Assembly: GCA_030842085.1 (NCBI GenBank) | Contig: JAUUSE010000044.1 | Location: 1 to 14,693, forward strand | DNA: 14,693 nucleotides | Direction of reading: 5' to 3' | Source of the DNA: Timburyella sp030842085 | GTDB lineage: Bacteria > Bacillota > Clostridia > Oscillospirales > Acutalibacteraceae | Shown here: piece by piece, positions 7,306 through 14,693 of the stretch | Numbering within the stretch: position 1 is the first letter of the stretch | Layout: every line of letters starts with the position of its first letter | Position numbers and translations under genes: made by a program | Notes under the pieces: generated by a model | Seen by the model: only the letters and a program-made list of their open reading frames with translations | Told to the model about the DNA's origin: nothing | Databases searched by the model: none

Positions 7306-7335
7306 AATATATGCTCTCTTACGGCTTATTGTCAA
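7306..7335 (-). promoter_or_regulatory. Distal prfB promoter
   Basis: On the minus strand a perfect TTGACA (7335-7330) is followed after 18 nt by TATATT (7311-7306), a 5/6 match. It would give a leader of about 220 nt before prfB. Confidence 0.5.
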
Positions 7336-7482
7336 AGCAATCGCCTTATAGTAAAGCAGTCCGCCTCGCAGAAAACAAAGTCCGCATCACCGTTTCTATT
7401 TTACATTGCCGGCGGGCTGCAACATGCATATTTTAGCCGCTAATTCATCAGATATGTGGTGAAGTTAAAGCCTCTAAATCTG

Positions 7483-8400
7483 TTATTTAATGACTATGCA
7501 GGCCCAACCATTATTATCGGATTTTTTTACAATGCTAAAATTGTTTTCTTCAATATGCCGTTCTACTTCCTTGCTGCGCTCTGATATTATTCCCGACAGC
7601 AGCGCCACTCCGCCGTCCGACATATATCTTCGCAAATCCGGCAGCAGCCTTATTATTACGTCCGCTACTATATTGGCGGTTATAATATCAAACTTTCCCT
7701 CAACTGCGCCGGCGAGGTCACCTTGAAGATATGTAAGCGTCGGCTCGCTAAAGCCGTTTATCTCTCCGTTTTCTTTAGCCGTTTTTACGGCGGCGGCGTC
7801 TATGTCAACACCGCAGGCGCTGTCAGCTCCGAGCAGCAGTGCCGCTATTGACAGTATGCCACTGCCGCAGCCAATATCAAGTATTTTCTTGCCGGATGAC
7901 ACATATTCCTCCAGCACCTCAAGACACAGCCGCGTCGTCTCATGCGTGCCGGAGCCAAAGGCCGCGCCGGGATCTATTTTAAGCACTTTTCGGCTGTCAG
8001 AGCCCGTATACTTTTCCCATGTCGGGCAGACGGCCAGCCTATCGCCTACATCGAACGGCTTGAAATATTTCTTCCAGTTGTCCGCCCAGTCGCTGTCGTG
8101 AACCTCTGCCGTGCTTATGCTGTAATTTATTCCAGCATCAGTGAGCAAGGAGTGAAGATTTTCTATTTTTTCGCTCACATCCGCTTCCGGGCTCAAATAT
8201 ATATGTATTTTTGCTGAAGTTTTGTCCCTTTGCAGCAAGTCCTTTTCTATAAGGTCCGAGTGCGCGATTATTTTGCTCATTTCCTCAACGTCGGAATAAT
8301 CCTCCGTATAAATCCCGCTGTCAGACACCATCTGGCAAATCGCCTCAGCCGTTTCAAGCGCAAATGTGTCCGTCTGAACACTGATTTCCTTAAAATCCAT
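7483..8400 (-). CDS. prmA: Ribosomal protein L11 methyltransferase
   Basis: SAM-dependent cytoplasmic enzyme that methylates ribosomal protein L11. The 305 residues match the family length. The N-terminal L11-recognition domain covers about 1-100 and ends in the family motif DWADNWKKYFKPF (104-116). The catalytic domain has IDPGAAFGSGTHETT (142-156), the SAM-binding glycine loop ILDIGCGSGIL (173-183), an acidic residue pair in GVDID (197-201) for the ribose, and TANIVADVI (241-249), the NPP-like active-site motif position. The ATG is preceded by AAGGA 10 nt upstream. It lies between ftsZ, separated by a strong terminator, and prfB. Both prmA and prfB act in translation, but they need not share a transcript. 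Confidence 0.95.
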   Translation of the reverse strand: MDFKEISVQTDTFALETAEAICQMVSDSGIYTEDYSDVEEMSKIIAHSDLIEKDLLQRDKTSAKIHIYLSPEADVSEKIENLHSLLTDAGINYSISTAEVHDSDWADNWKKYFKPFDVGDRLAVCPTWEKYTGSDSRKVLKIDPGAAFGSGTHETTRLCLEVLEEYVSSGKKILDIGCGSGILSIAALLLGADSACGVDIDAAAVKTAKENGEINGFSEPTLTYLQGDLAGAVEGKFDIITANIVADVIIRLLPDLRRYMSDGGVALLSGIISERSKEVERHIEENNFSIVKKSDNNGWACIVIK

Positions 8401-8547
8401 TACAATCCATCCTTAAGCTTGTTTTCCCGCAGTATATAAATTGCAGCAATTTAACGCATTTAGCAGATACGCAGTCTAATATTCCTTTAACAGAGTTATA
8501 TTTTATGCGTTTTAGGTATATAAATCCGCGATATTTTCAATCTACAC

Positions 8548-8578
8548 AAAAATGCCCGCTTAAACGGCGAGCATTTTT
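8548..8578. terminator. ftsZ terminator
   Basis: On the minus strand AAAAATGCTCGC pairs with GCGGGCATTTTT (12 bp with one U-G pair) around a 7-nt loop. The 3' arm ends in five T residues. It starts 17 nt after the ftsZ stop codon, and its symmetrical A and T runs would let it work in either direction. Confidence 0.85.
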
Positions 8579-8594
8579 ATAGTGTTTATTTAAT

Positions 8595-9671
8595 CTACTT
8601 ATTCTTGTTGAATATAGTCATTATATCTATGTAATCGTCATCGTCGGAGTTTTCACCCGGCTGCTGGTTGTCTGCTTCATATCCGGGTATGACATTGTTG
8701 CCGTCGCCCTTCTTTATGCTTGTTGCGCCAGTAGCTATTACCGTTACGCGGATTTCATCATTCATTGTATCATCCAGCGCAGCGCCCCATATAATATTTG
8801 CATCGGCATGCGCCGCCTGAGCAATTATATTGGATGCTTCCTCTACTTCCTCCAAGCCAATATCCGGTGAGCCGGTTATGTTTATTATAACACCCTTGGC
8901 GCCGTTCATGCTCGTCTCTATAAGCGGACTGCTTATAGCCGCCTGAGCTGCAACTTCTGCCTTGTCCCTGCCGTTTGCTACACCGACGCCCATATGCGCA
9001 TAGCCGGCATCTTTCATTACGGCCGTTACATCAGCAAAGTCAAGGTTGACCATTGCCGGTACTTTTATAAGCTCAGATATGCTCTGAACGCCCTGCCTTA
9101 ATACATCATCTGCAACTTCAAAGGCATTGGCAAGGGTAATTTTCTGCTCAGATACGAACTTCAAACGCTCGTTTGGAATAACAACAAGGCTGTCGACATG
9201 CTCGCCCAGCGCCTCAATTCCCTTTTCCGCCTGATTCATGCGGCGCTTGCCCTCAAAAGCAAAAGGCTTTGTGACAATGCCTACAGTAAGTATGCCCATT
9301 TCCTTGGCTATTTCCGCCACTACCGGAGCAGCGCCGGTACCTGTGCCGCCGCCCATGCCGGCCGTGATAAATACCATGTCAGTGCCCTTAAGCGCGGATG
9401 CTATTTCCTCTTTAGACTCCTCCGCTGCGCGCTGGCCCATCTCCGGCTGCGCACCTGCGCCCTGACCTTTAGTTATCTTTTCGCCTATCTGTATTTTATG
9501 TGTAGCCTTCGACAGGTACAGCGCCTGTCTATCGGTATTTATAGAAACAAATTCTACTCCCTGTACATTAGCGTTTACCATTCTGTTTACAGCGTTTCCG
9601 CCGCCGCCGCCTATGCCTACAACTTTTATCTGTACTACATCGGCTAATTCGTTTGCAATTTCAAAGGGCAT
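8595..9671 (-). CDS. ftsZ: Cell division protein FtsZ
   Basis: Tubulin-like GTPase that polymerises into the division ring and recruits the divisome. In the 358 residues the N-terminal nucleotide-binding part has KVVGIGGGGGNAVNRM (16-31), the tubulin signature GGGTGTG (107-113) and KPFAFEGKRR (135-144). The T7 catalytic loop is NLDFADV (209-215), followed by the C-terminal GTPase-activating subdomain to about 320. The linker (about 322-343) is short and acidic. The terminal peptide is YIDIMTIFNKNK rather than the usual DIPxFLR-type sequence, so partner binding may differ. A strong Shine-Dalgarno AAGGAGAG precedes the ATG. A 420-nt region with its own promoter separates it from ftsQ, and a terminator follows. 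No ftsA is present in the window. Confidence 0.97.
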   Translation of the reverse strand: MPFEIANELADVVQIKVVGIGGGGGNAVNRMVNANVQGVEFVSINTDRQALYLSKATHKIQIGEKITKGQGAGAQPEMGQRAAEESKEEIASALKGTDMVFITAGMGGGTGTGAAPVVAEIAKEMGILTVGIVTKPFAFEGKRRMNQAEKGIEALGEHVDSLVVIPNERLKFVSEQKITLANAFEVADDVLRQGVQSISELIKVPAMVNLDFADVTAVMKDAGYAHMGVGVANGRDKAEVAAQAAISSPLIETSMNGAKGVIINITGSPDIGLEEVEEASNIIAQAAHADANIIWGAALDDTMNDEIRVTVIATGATSIKKGDGNNVIPGYEADNQQPGENSDDDDYIDIMTIFNKNK

Positions 9672-10093
9672 GTAAATCTCTCCTTAAGCTTGTTTATATA
9701 ATTTATTTCATTATAATTTTAAAAACCATTTATACAAAGAATATATTAACATAATATATTCTAAAACACAATAATATTTTTCAAATAAAATGCTGATTTT
9801 AACAGAAAATTATGTTTGCATAATTTAACATATTTGTACAAAAAAATAGTATTTTTGAACTGCGCTCGTTATTATCTGACAAAATTTAAATAATTTCAAT
9901 TAATTAATTTTTGATTAGGTCATTAGTGCACATGCTTGTCCCATCTCGAATATTTTCTGACTGTTAGACTTTACTTTTATACATTCATTGCGAAGTTTGC
10001 TTTAGCACATTTAACTTGCCCGCTGAATACATGCACAACGGATAAAATAATGCCGCGATAAGATTATACTCCGCTTACGCGGGTTAATAATTA
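9672..10093. other. ftsQ-ftsZ intergenic region
   Basis: About 420 nt, strongly A/T-rich near ftsZ, with no gene seen. Just after the ftsQ stop, a small hairpin CCGC-GTAA-GCGG (10071-10082) is followed on the minus strand by AGTATAATCTTAT, at best a weak terminator. Some read-through from the wall cluster into ftsZ is therefore possible in addition to the candidate ftsZ promoter near 9743-9771. Confidence 0.5.
9743..9771 (-). promoter_or_regulatory. Candidate ftsZ promoter overlapped by a palindrome
   Basis: On the minus strand TTGTGT (9771-9766) and TAATAT (9748-9743) are separated by 17 nt, with TGT directly before the -10 (extended -10). An 11-bp perfect inverted repeat, AGAATATATTA-ACA-TAATATATTCT (9738-9762), covers the -10 and most of the spacer. 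The promoter is about 72 nt before the ftsZ ATG. Moderate hexamers; A/T-rich sequence raises the chance of coincidence. Confidence 0.45.
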
Positions 10094-11818
10094 TTAAGAG
10101 CCGCTATTAGATGATGAGGATGTGCTGTTTTCTGAGGACGCACTTCCTGAATTGGAAGATGTACCGCTGTCCGGCGCAGCACTTCCTGTATCCGACGATG
10201 TGCCGCTTCCTGACACATCACTGCTGGAAGATGTATTATCATTTTCTTCCGCCTCAAACATTTCTATAGAGCCTTGCGTAAAATACACCGTCGAATTTCC
10301 CGACACCAGCCAGCTCAAGTCAAGCTTACCCTGCTGTGTAGACGAAAGCTGTTTAGTCAGCATGGTCTTTGCGTATGACATTTTATATTCAAGCTCAGAT
10401 GTTGAGCCTATCAGCATTAATATTCTGTTCTGATATATTATGCGTATATCCATTGTATCGCTTAAATCTATTTTTGTTATATCACTTATCCCGTGCTTGT
10501 CAAGACCCGATGCAATCTGCTTTAAAACATCTAATATATTCTCATTTTCAAACACGGCCGTCTTTCCATTTTCCGGCGACACCAAATTAACGCCCTTTAG
10601 CACTGTAAGCCCTGTTTTGTCCATATCCGGAGAGGCGGCGCTTTCGAGTATTTTAAACTCATCGTTCAGCACAACGCTGCCGTCCTCCGTCACATATTTT
10701 GCCTGCGTCTCTTCTACCGTTATTACAAACTTGGGCGGAAACAGCGTACGCGATATCTCAGCTGATTTAATATATGGCAGCTGCGTTGAAATTTTATTTT
10801 CTGCTTCAGATGTATTGGTTACAAAAATATTGTCGCCGGCACTCAGCGAAGACGCCGAAATTATCTGCTCTGCGCTGTAGCGGCTTGTCCCGGATATTTC
10901 AATGCTCTCAGCGCCGAAGAAAACCGTACAGCAAAGCACTGCCGATATCCCTATTACAAGAATTATCAGCATAATATAAAGAAGTATAGGCGAGCCGTGA
11001 CGACGGCGCTTTCTTCTTTTATTATCATTTTGCTGTTTGGGCTTGCCCATTACACCGGCGTTTGCGCCGCTGCGTGCAGTACCCGCCGGCCTTCTCTGAG
11101 CGTTCTGACGATTGGGAGCAGACGCTTTGCTCTGCCCGTATGTACCGGCGCCGCTGCTTTTGCCGGAAGTCTGCGTCCCTGACATATTGCGTCTGCCGGA
11201 CGAAGAATTTGCAGTGCCCCTTGCCCTGCTGCCTGAACTGGCATTACCGGAGGATGCACCGCCGCTTAAAGAGCTCTGCCTGCCTGCAGAATTATTATAT
11301 CTGCCCGCCGTGCCGTTTGCTTTAGCCCCGCCGTTTTTTGAGCGTATATTTTGATTTTGGCCGCCGCGGCCCGAAGCATTGTTAAAGGATTTCTGCATAT
11401 TTTTAAAATCCGAATCTGTACGGCCCGCATTCTTTGCAGACGCGCTCTGCCGGCCGGCGCCGTATGAAGCGGATTTTGTGTCAGTTCCCGCACTGCCGGT
11501 TTCCGCCTTGCCGCGAGTGGATTTACTGCCGCGAGCTTTCTGAGCGCGCACATCGGGCTTGCTTTCCGACGCCATTTTCGCAGATTTCGCATTTTGGCTG
11601 CTTGGCATATTCCGCCTGCCATTTTCGGCATGAGATTTTTTCTCGGCAGCAGAGTTGCCGTATAATCCAAAATAATCGTACTCGCCCGGCTGCAGTTTGT
11701 TTCTGCCGCTCTTTACCGGGCCAGCGTCTTTACGGCGGCCGGCAGTGTTTTTGTCTTTACTGCTGCGCCGGCCGCTGCCTACGTTTGAACTGGAATTAAA
11801 TTTTACATCTCTTTCCAT
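10094..11818 (-). CDS. ftsQ: Cell division protein FtsQ/DivIB with long disordered tails
   Basis: Bitopic divisome protein that links early and late division proteins outside the membrane. At 574 residues it is about twice the usual size. Residues 1-267 are a Ser/Gly/Asn/Ala/Lys/Arg-rich, very basic, probably disordered cytoplasmic tail. One aromatic island lies within it, PGEYDYFGLYGNSAAEKK (44-61). A basic cluster KRRKRRR (267-273) precedes the single membrane helix at about 277-301. The POTRA domain follows at about 303-371 (ESIEISGTSRYSAEQI through FPPKFVITVEE), then the beta domain at about 372-522, with the family-typical ISDITKIDLSD-like segment near 444-454. Residues 527-574 are a Ser/Gly/Thr tail. 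The ATG is 35 nt after murA, so it is in the same operon. The POTRA/beta core and the location make the call firm; the tail functions are unknown. Confidence 0.9.
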   Translation of the reverse strand: MERDVKFNSSSNVGSGRRSSKDKNTAGRRKDAGPVKSGRNKLQPGEYDYFGLYGNSAAEKKSHAENGRRNMPSSQNAKSAKMASESKPDVRAQKARGSKSTRGKAETGSAGTDTKSASYGAGRQSASAKNAGRTDSDFKNMQKSFNNASGRGGQNQNIRSKNGGAKANGTAGRYNNSAGRQSSLSGGASSGNASSGSRARGTANSSSGRRNMSGTQTSGKSSGAGTYGQSKASAPNRQNAQRRPAGTARSGANAGVMGKPKQQNDNKRRKRRRHGSPILLYIMLIILVIGISAVLCCTVFFGAESIEISGTSRYSAEQIISASSLSAGDNIFVTNTSEAENKISTQLPYIKSAEISRTLFPPKFVITVEETQAKYVTEDGSVVLNDEFKILESAASPDMDKTGLTVLKGVNLVSPENGKTAVFENENILDVLKQIASGLDKHGISDITKIDLSDTMDIRIIYQNRILMLIGSTSELEYKMSYAKTMLTKQLSSTQQGKLDLSWLVSGNSTVYFTQGSIEMFEAEENDNTSSSSDVSGSGTSSDTGSAAPDSGTSSNSGSASSENSTSSSSNSGS

Positions 11819-11853
11819 AAATAATCACTCGTTTATATATCCTTTAACAGCTT

Positions 11854-13128
11854 TTATTCAGCTTCCTGAGTATCATCTGCTCTAATTATGTCAGCACCTA
11901 TAAGCGAGAGGGCGTTTTCTATTTTCTCATATCCTCTGTCAATATGATGAACTCCGCTTATAACCGTTTCTCCCTCGGCTGCAAGCGCCGCTACAACCAG
12001 CGCCGCTCCGCCGCGCAAATCGCCTGCCTCGACTGCCGCACCTGAAAGAGATTTTACTCCCTCTACGACGGCCACCTTGCCTTCTACCTTTATCTTGGCG
12101 CCCATGCGGACCAGCTCGGCGGCATGATTAAATCGGCTGTCAAATATCGTCTCTACAAATACCGACGTTCCCCTTGCCGTTGTCGACATCGCCATAGTAG
12201 TCGGCTGAGAGTCAGTCGGGAAGCCCGGATAAAACATCGTACGCACGCTTTTTATGCGGTTAAGCCGCTCAGGAGACATAAGCCTTATGCTTCTGCCGCT
12301 TACCTCTATATCGCATCCGGCTTCGGTAAAACAGGGCAGCACCGGCCTTAAATGCGCCGGTATAATATTGGTTACCGTTATGCTTGAGCCTGTTATTGCC
12401 GCCGCTGATAAATATGTAGACGCCACAATGCGGTCGGGTATAACCGTGTGCTCAGTACCGTGAAGTGCTTTAACGCCGTCTATAATTATACTGCTTTCTC
12501 CGGCACCGTGTATTTTCGCGCCGCAGCCGTTGAGAAAATCTGCTAAATCGCTTATCTCCGGCTCGCGTGCCGCGTTGTGTATCTCTGTCCTGCCATCCGC
12601 GGTGCAGGCGGCCAGCATTATATTTTCAGTAGCTCCTACACTTGGAATAGGCAGCGATATCTCACATCCCTTAAGCGGCGTATCGGTATGGCAAATAAGA
12701 TGACCATGCTCCTCCTCAATAGTAAGTCCTAACTGTCTGAGCGACTGAAGGTGCAAATCTATAGGTCTCGGGCCAAGCTCGCACCCGCCGGGAAAAGAAA
12801 GTTCGGCCTTGCCGCAGCGCGCCACGACAGCCCCCAAAAACACAATAGACGAGCGCATCTCCCGCATTAAATCATCGGGTATTTCATGGCCGTCGGCATA
12901 TGTCGAATCTATAATCACTGTATGCCCTAGCTGCACTACGCTGCAGCCGAGGTGCTCGAGTATGCTCACCGCCGCCTGAGTATCGGTCAGCGACGGGCAG
13001 TTATGTATGATGCTTTTGCCCTTGCAAATAAGCGCCGCCGTAAGAATAGGCAGAGCACTGTTTTTTGCGCCCTGAACAGGAATAACGCCTTCAAGCCTTT
13101 GACGGCCTTTCACTATAAGTTTTGACAT
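11854..13128 (-). CDS. murA: UDP-N-acetylglucosamine 1-carboxyvinyltransferase
   Basis: Cytoplasmic enzyme of the first committed step of peptidoglycan synthesis, transferring enolpyruvate from PEP to UDP-GlcNAc. From ATG 13128 it has 424 residues. Visible are GAKNSALPI with Lys22-Asn23, PGGCELGPRPIDLH (113-126) with the catalytic and fosfomycin-target Cys116 and Arg121, YPGFPTDSQP (300-309) with Asp306, and a C-terminal HIDRGYEKIE (395-404) with Arg398. A GTG-started frame at 13152 would add 8 residues. The ATG is preferred because AGGGTG lies about 8 nt before it and the family starts there. A hairpin directly precedes that Shine-Dalgarno. It sits between murG and ftsQ and is the only MurA copy in the window. 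Many Firmicutes have two, so a paralogue elsewhere is possible. Confidence 0.96.
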   Translation of the reverse strand: MSKLIVKGRQRLEGVIPVQGAKNSALPILTAALICKGKSIIHNCPSLTDTQAAVSILEHLGCSVVQLGHTVIIDSTYADGHEIPDDLMREMRSSIVFLGAVVARCGKAELSFPGGCELGPRPIDLHLQSLRQLGLTIEEEHGHLICHTDTPLKGCEISLPIPSVGATENIMLAACTADGRTEIHNAAREPEISDLADFLNGCGAKIHGAGESSIIIDGVKALHGTEHTVIPDRIVASTYLSAAAITGSSITVTNIIPAHLRPVLPCFTEAGCDIEVSGRSIRLMSPERLNRIKSVRTMFYPGFPTDSQPTTMAMSTTARGTSVFVETIFDSRFNHAAELVRMGAKIKVEGKVAVVEGVKSLSGAAVEAGDLRGGAALVVAALAAEGETVISGVHHIDRGYEKIENALSLIGADIIRADDTQEAE

Positions 13129-13140
13129 ATAACGCACCCT

Positions 13141-13184
13141 TTCGCATAGCACAGGGGTAACCCTGCATTTTCATACTATGCGAA
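13141..13184 (-). promoter_or_regulatory. Hairpin abutting the murA ribosome-binding site
   Basis: TTCGCATAG and CTATGCGAA (13141-13149 and 13176-13184) form a perfect 9-bp outer stem. An inner CAGGG/CCCTG hairpin (13152-13156 and 13161-13165) sits in its loop. In the murG-murA transcript the outer stem ends right at the AGGGTG Shine-Dalgarno of murA. It has no T run, so it is not a standard terminator. A role in translation or RNA processing is inferred. Confidence 0.5.
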
Positions 13185-13200
13185 GTCAAAATGCGCCGTG

Positions 13201-14328
13201 TCAGTGTATGGACCTGTACAAATCCATTAAAACATTATAAATTTTCTCATTTGAGTCCAAAATGGCTCCCGAAAAGGATGCTTTTTCCATTTTTTTGAGA
13301 TTTTCTTTATTATTAAGTATTTCAGAAATTTTCTCTATAATCGCAGCAGAATTGAGGTCTTTTTCTTCAAAAACAACCGCTGCACCCCTGTTTGCCAACG
13401 CCATTGCGTTATGATATTGATGATTTTCCGCTACATTTGGCGAAGGTATTAGTATAGACGCCTTGCCCAGCGCCTGCAGCTCGCTCAGGGTTATGGCTCC
13501 GGCGCGGCATATTACCAAATCTGCCGCAGACATCAGCACGTCCATGTTGTTTATATATTCCTGCACATGTATTTGCGGATTATCTTTAAGTATAACGCCC
13601 TTTTGCTCAAGCAGATCGGGCATCCACTCTATGCCGAACTTGCCGGTCGCGTGGAAATGATAGTATTTTGCATCTTTATAATGCCATTGCATGACGTCGG
13701 CTATAGTCTCATTAAGCCTTTTTGCGCCTAGACTGCCGCCGAACGAAAGTATCATAGGCCGTTCGTCAAGGCCAAGTGCGCGGCGGGATTTTGCCTTGTC
13801 CGCCATGAGTATTTCGTCCCTTATAGGGTTTCCCGTCACAATTACGGGATTTTTCGGATTAAGATACTTTTCGGCTTCCGGCATAGCCAGCATCACTCTG
13901 TCCACCATTTGAGAAAGCACCTTTGTCGTCACGCCGGGGAAAGCGTTCTGCTCCTGTATAGCCGTACGTATCCCCATTTTTGCGGCCTTCCTGAGCACCG
14001 GCCCGCTTACATATCCGCCGGTGCCCATAACTATGTCCGGCTTCAGTTCTTTAAGCAGCCGACTGGATTCCGCCGACGATGTAAACATATGATAAAACGC
14101 ATATATATTCCGCTTTATATTGGTAAAATTTATTTTGCGCTGAAAGCCCGCCACCTTTATGCCGTAAAAATCATAGCCGGCCTCCGGCACCAGCTTTGCT
14201 TCCATGCCGCTTGAATTGCCTATAAAGCTTATCTTGGTATCGGGTCTTCTGCTCTTTATGTACCCGGCCACGGCAAGCGCCGGATTAATGTGCCCTCCCG
14301 TGCCGCCGCCGGCAAACAGTATATGCAA
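13201..14328 (-). CDS. murG: UDP-GlcNAc:lipid I N-acetylglucosaminyltransferase
   Basis: Peripheral membrane glycosyltransferase (GT-B fold) that adds GlcNAc to lipid I to make lipid II at the inner face of the membrane. In 375 residues the N-terminal acceptor domain begins with the glycine loop GGGTGGHINPA (7-17), then GTGGYVSGP (102-110) and IQEQNAFPG (124-132). The donor-binding C-terminal domain has FGGSLGAKRLNE (196-207) and CRAGAITLSELQALGKASIL (274-293), followed by PNVAENHQYHNA (297-308). All family motifs are intact. The start codon is TTG, supported by AAGAGGTG 7 nt upstream and by alignment with the family N-terminus. It lies 124 nt after ftsW. That gap contains a 7-bp inverted repeat (14368-14374 and 14392-14398) with a 17-nt loop. 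murA follows after 72 nt. Confidence 0.96.
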   Translation of the reverse strand: MHILFAGGGTGGHINPALAVAGYIKSRRPDTKISFIGNSSGMEAKLVPEAGYDFYGIKVAGFQRKINFTNIKRNIYAFYHMFTSSAESSRLLKELKPDIVMGTGGYVSGPVLRKAAKMGIRTAIQEQNAFPGVTTKVLSQMVDRVMLAMPEAEKYLNPKNPVIVTGNPIRDEILMADKAKSRRALGLDERPMILSFGGSLGAKRLNETIADVMQWHYKDAKYYHFHATGKFGIEWMPDLLEQKGVILKDNPQIHVQEYINNMDVLMSAADLVICRAGAITLSELQALGKASILIPSPNVAENHQYHNAMALANRGAAVVFEEKDLNSAAIIEKISEILNNKENLKKMEKASFSGAILDSNEKIYNVLMDLYRSIH

Positions 14329-14452
14329 CTACAGCACCTCTTTCATATCCTCATGTTTGCTTAAAGTATATGCCTCTGTTTTTATCCTTTCGGCATATGA
14401 GTATTATATTAAATATTTATCAGATTTTCTATATTGCGAAAGCTTTAAAATG

Positions 14453-14693
14453 CTATCGTTTCTCCAAATTGCATTTTCGAGATATTGACAGCACGACCCC
14501 CATCTCTGCCAGCAGCATGAGCAGCGCTGTACCGCCGTAACTGAAAAACGGCAAAGATATACCCGTATTTGGTATGGTATTCGTGACAACCAATATATTA
14601 AGCGCCGCCTGAAGTCCGACTTGGAAAGTAAGGCCAACCGCCATTAGCGTACCGAACTTGTCGGGTGCGCGCATAGCTATTACAAAACCGCGC
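14453..14693 (-). CDS. ftsW: FtsW/SpoVE-family peptidoglycan polymerase, C-terminal part (runs off the window)
   Basis: Only the last 79 codons are in the window, and the frame is open through 14693. The SEDS family uses lipid II to polymerise glycan strands at the septum or spore cortex. Visible are GFVIAMRAPDKFGTLMAVG, a hydrophobic segment FQVGLQAALNILVVTNTIP, the SEDS signature NTGISLPFFSYGGTALL, and a last membrane helix LLMLLAEMGVVLSISR followed by a short basic tail. Position directly before murG in the division cluster favours FtsW or its sporulation paralogue SpoVE. The two cannot be separated from the C-terminus alone. Confidence 0.9.
   Translation of the reverse strand, partial: RGFVIAMRAPDKFGTLMAVGLTFQVGLQAALNILVVTNTIPNTGISLPFFSYGGTALLMLLAEMGVVLSISRKCNLEKR

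Larger units (their letters stand above)
7079..7482. other. prmA-prfB intergenic region
   Basis: No gene is seen. The region carries the two prfB promoter candidates. Between them, in the long leader, is a bulged hairpin at 7169-7196 (AAGC/GCTT and CGCC/GGCG with a 3-nt bulge and a 9-nt loop) without a T run. No clear intrinsic terminator follows prmA, so some prmA read-through into prfB is possible. Confidence 0.45.

Noticed and set aside
11266..11799. Frames of 121-134 residues on both strands across the ftsQ N-terminal region
   Set aside because: They arise from the low-complexity, GC-richer sequence encoding the FtsQ tail. The FtsQ frame is continuous into its membrane helix and POTRA domain.
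13129..13152. GTG start giving MurA eight extra residues
   Set aside because: The downstream ATG has a Shine-Dalgarno at proper distance and gives family-standard numbering (Lys22); the GTG lies in the leader hairpin.
14404..14637. 77-residue minus-strand frame at the right end
   Set aside because: Other-frame shadow of ftsW. The neighbouring frame carries the SEDS signature NTGISLPFFSYGGTALL.

Overview
The window looks like a low-to-moderate GC, Gram-positive Clostridia-type chromosome, probably a gut Oscillospirales/Eubacteriales relative. The basis is the order ftsW/spoVE - murG - murA - ftsQ(divIB) - ftsZ, Firmicute Shine-Dalgarno sites (AAGGAGAG, AGAGGT), a TTG start for murG, and A/T-rich intergenic DNA with sharp Rho-independent hairpins. 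The placement is inferred from gene order and protein sequence; no search was run.

Left end (1-1176): a 5'-truncated tyrosine recombinase keeps only the C-terminal catalytic part. It lies beside a tRNA-Lys(CUU)-like gene on the minus strand. That gene has a TTGACA promoter, a 10-bp terminator and intact D, anticodon and T arms, but the two strands of its acceptor stem do not pair. Integrase remnant plus tRNA 3' end is the usual geometry of an island scar.

1177-3129: pyruvate kinase on the plus strand, then about 500 nt without a gene ending in two hairpins. These form the convergent junction with everything to the right, which is all on the minus strand.

3130-5957 (minus): an ABC importer of the nitrate/sulfonate/thiamine-precursor type. 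The permease and ATPase genes overlap and have their own promoter. The lipoprotein binding protein is separated from them by about 400 nt and starts 2 nt after the prfB stop codon, so it is read with the release-factor gene.

5960-9671 (minus): prfB, encoding release factor 2 without the programmed frameshift, then prmA and ftsZ.

10094-14693 (minus): the division and wall cluster. FtsW (partial) is followed by MurG (lipid II synthesis), MurA (first committed peptidoglycan step) and FtsQ/DivIB (divisome), with FtsZ next after a 420-nt gap that carries its own promoter.

Most of the window is housekeeping DNA, and I see no clear new multi-gene system. The points most worth checking are the tRNA with the unpairable acceptor stem, the apparent fossil of the RF2 frameshift site, the very long disordered N-terminus of FtsQ, and several palindromes or hairpins placed on promoters or ribosome-binding sites.
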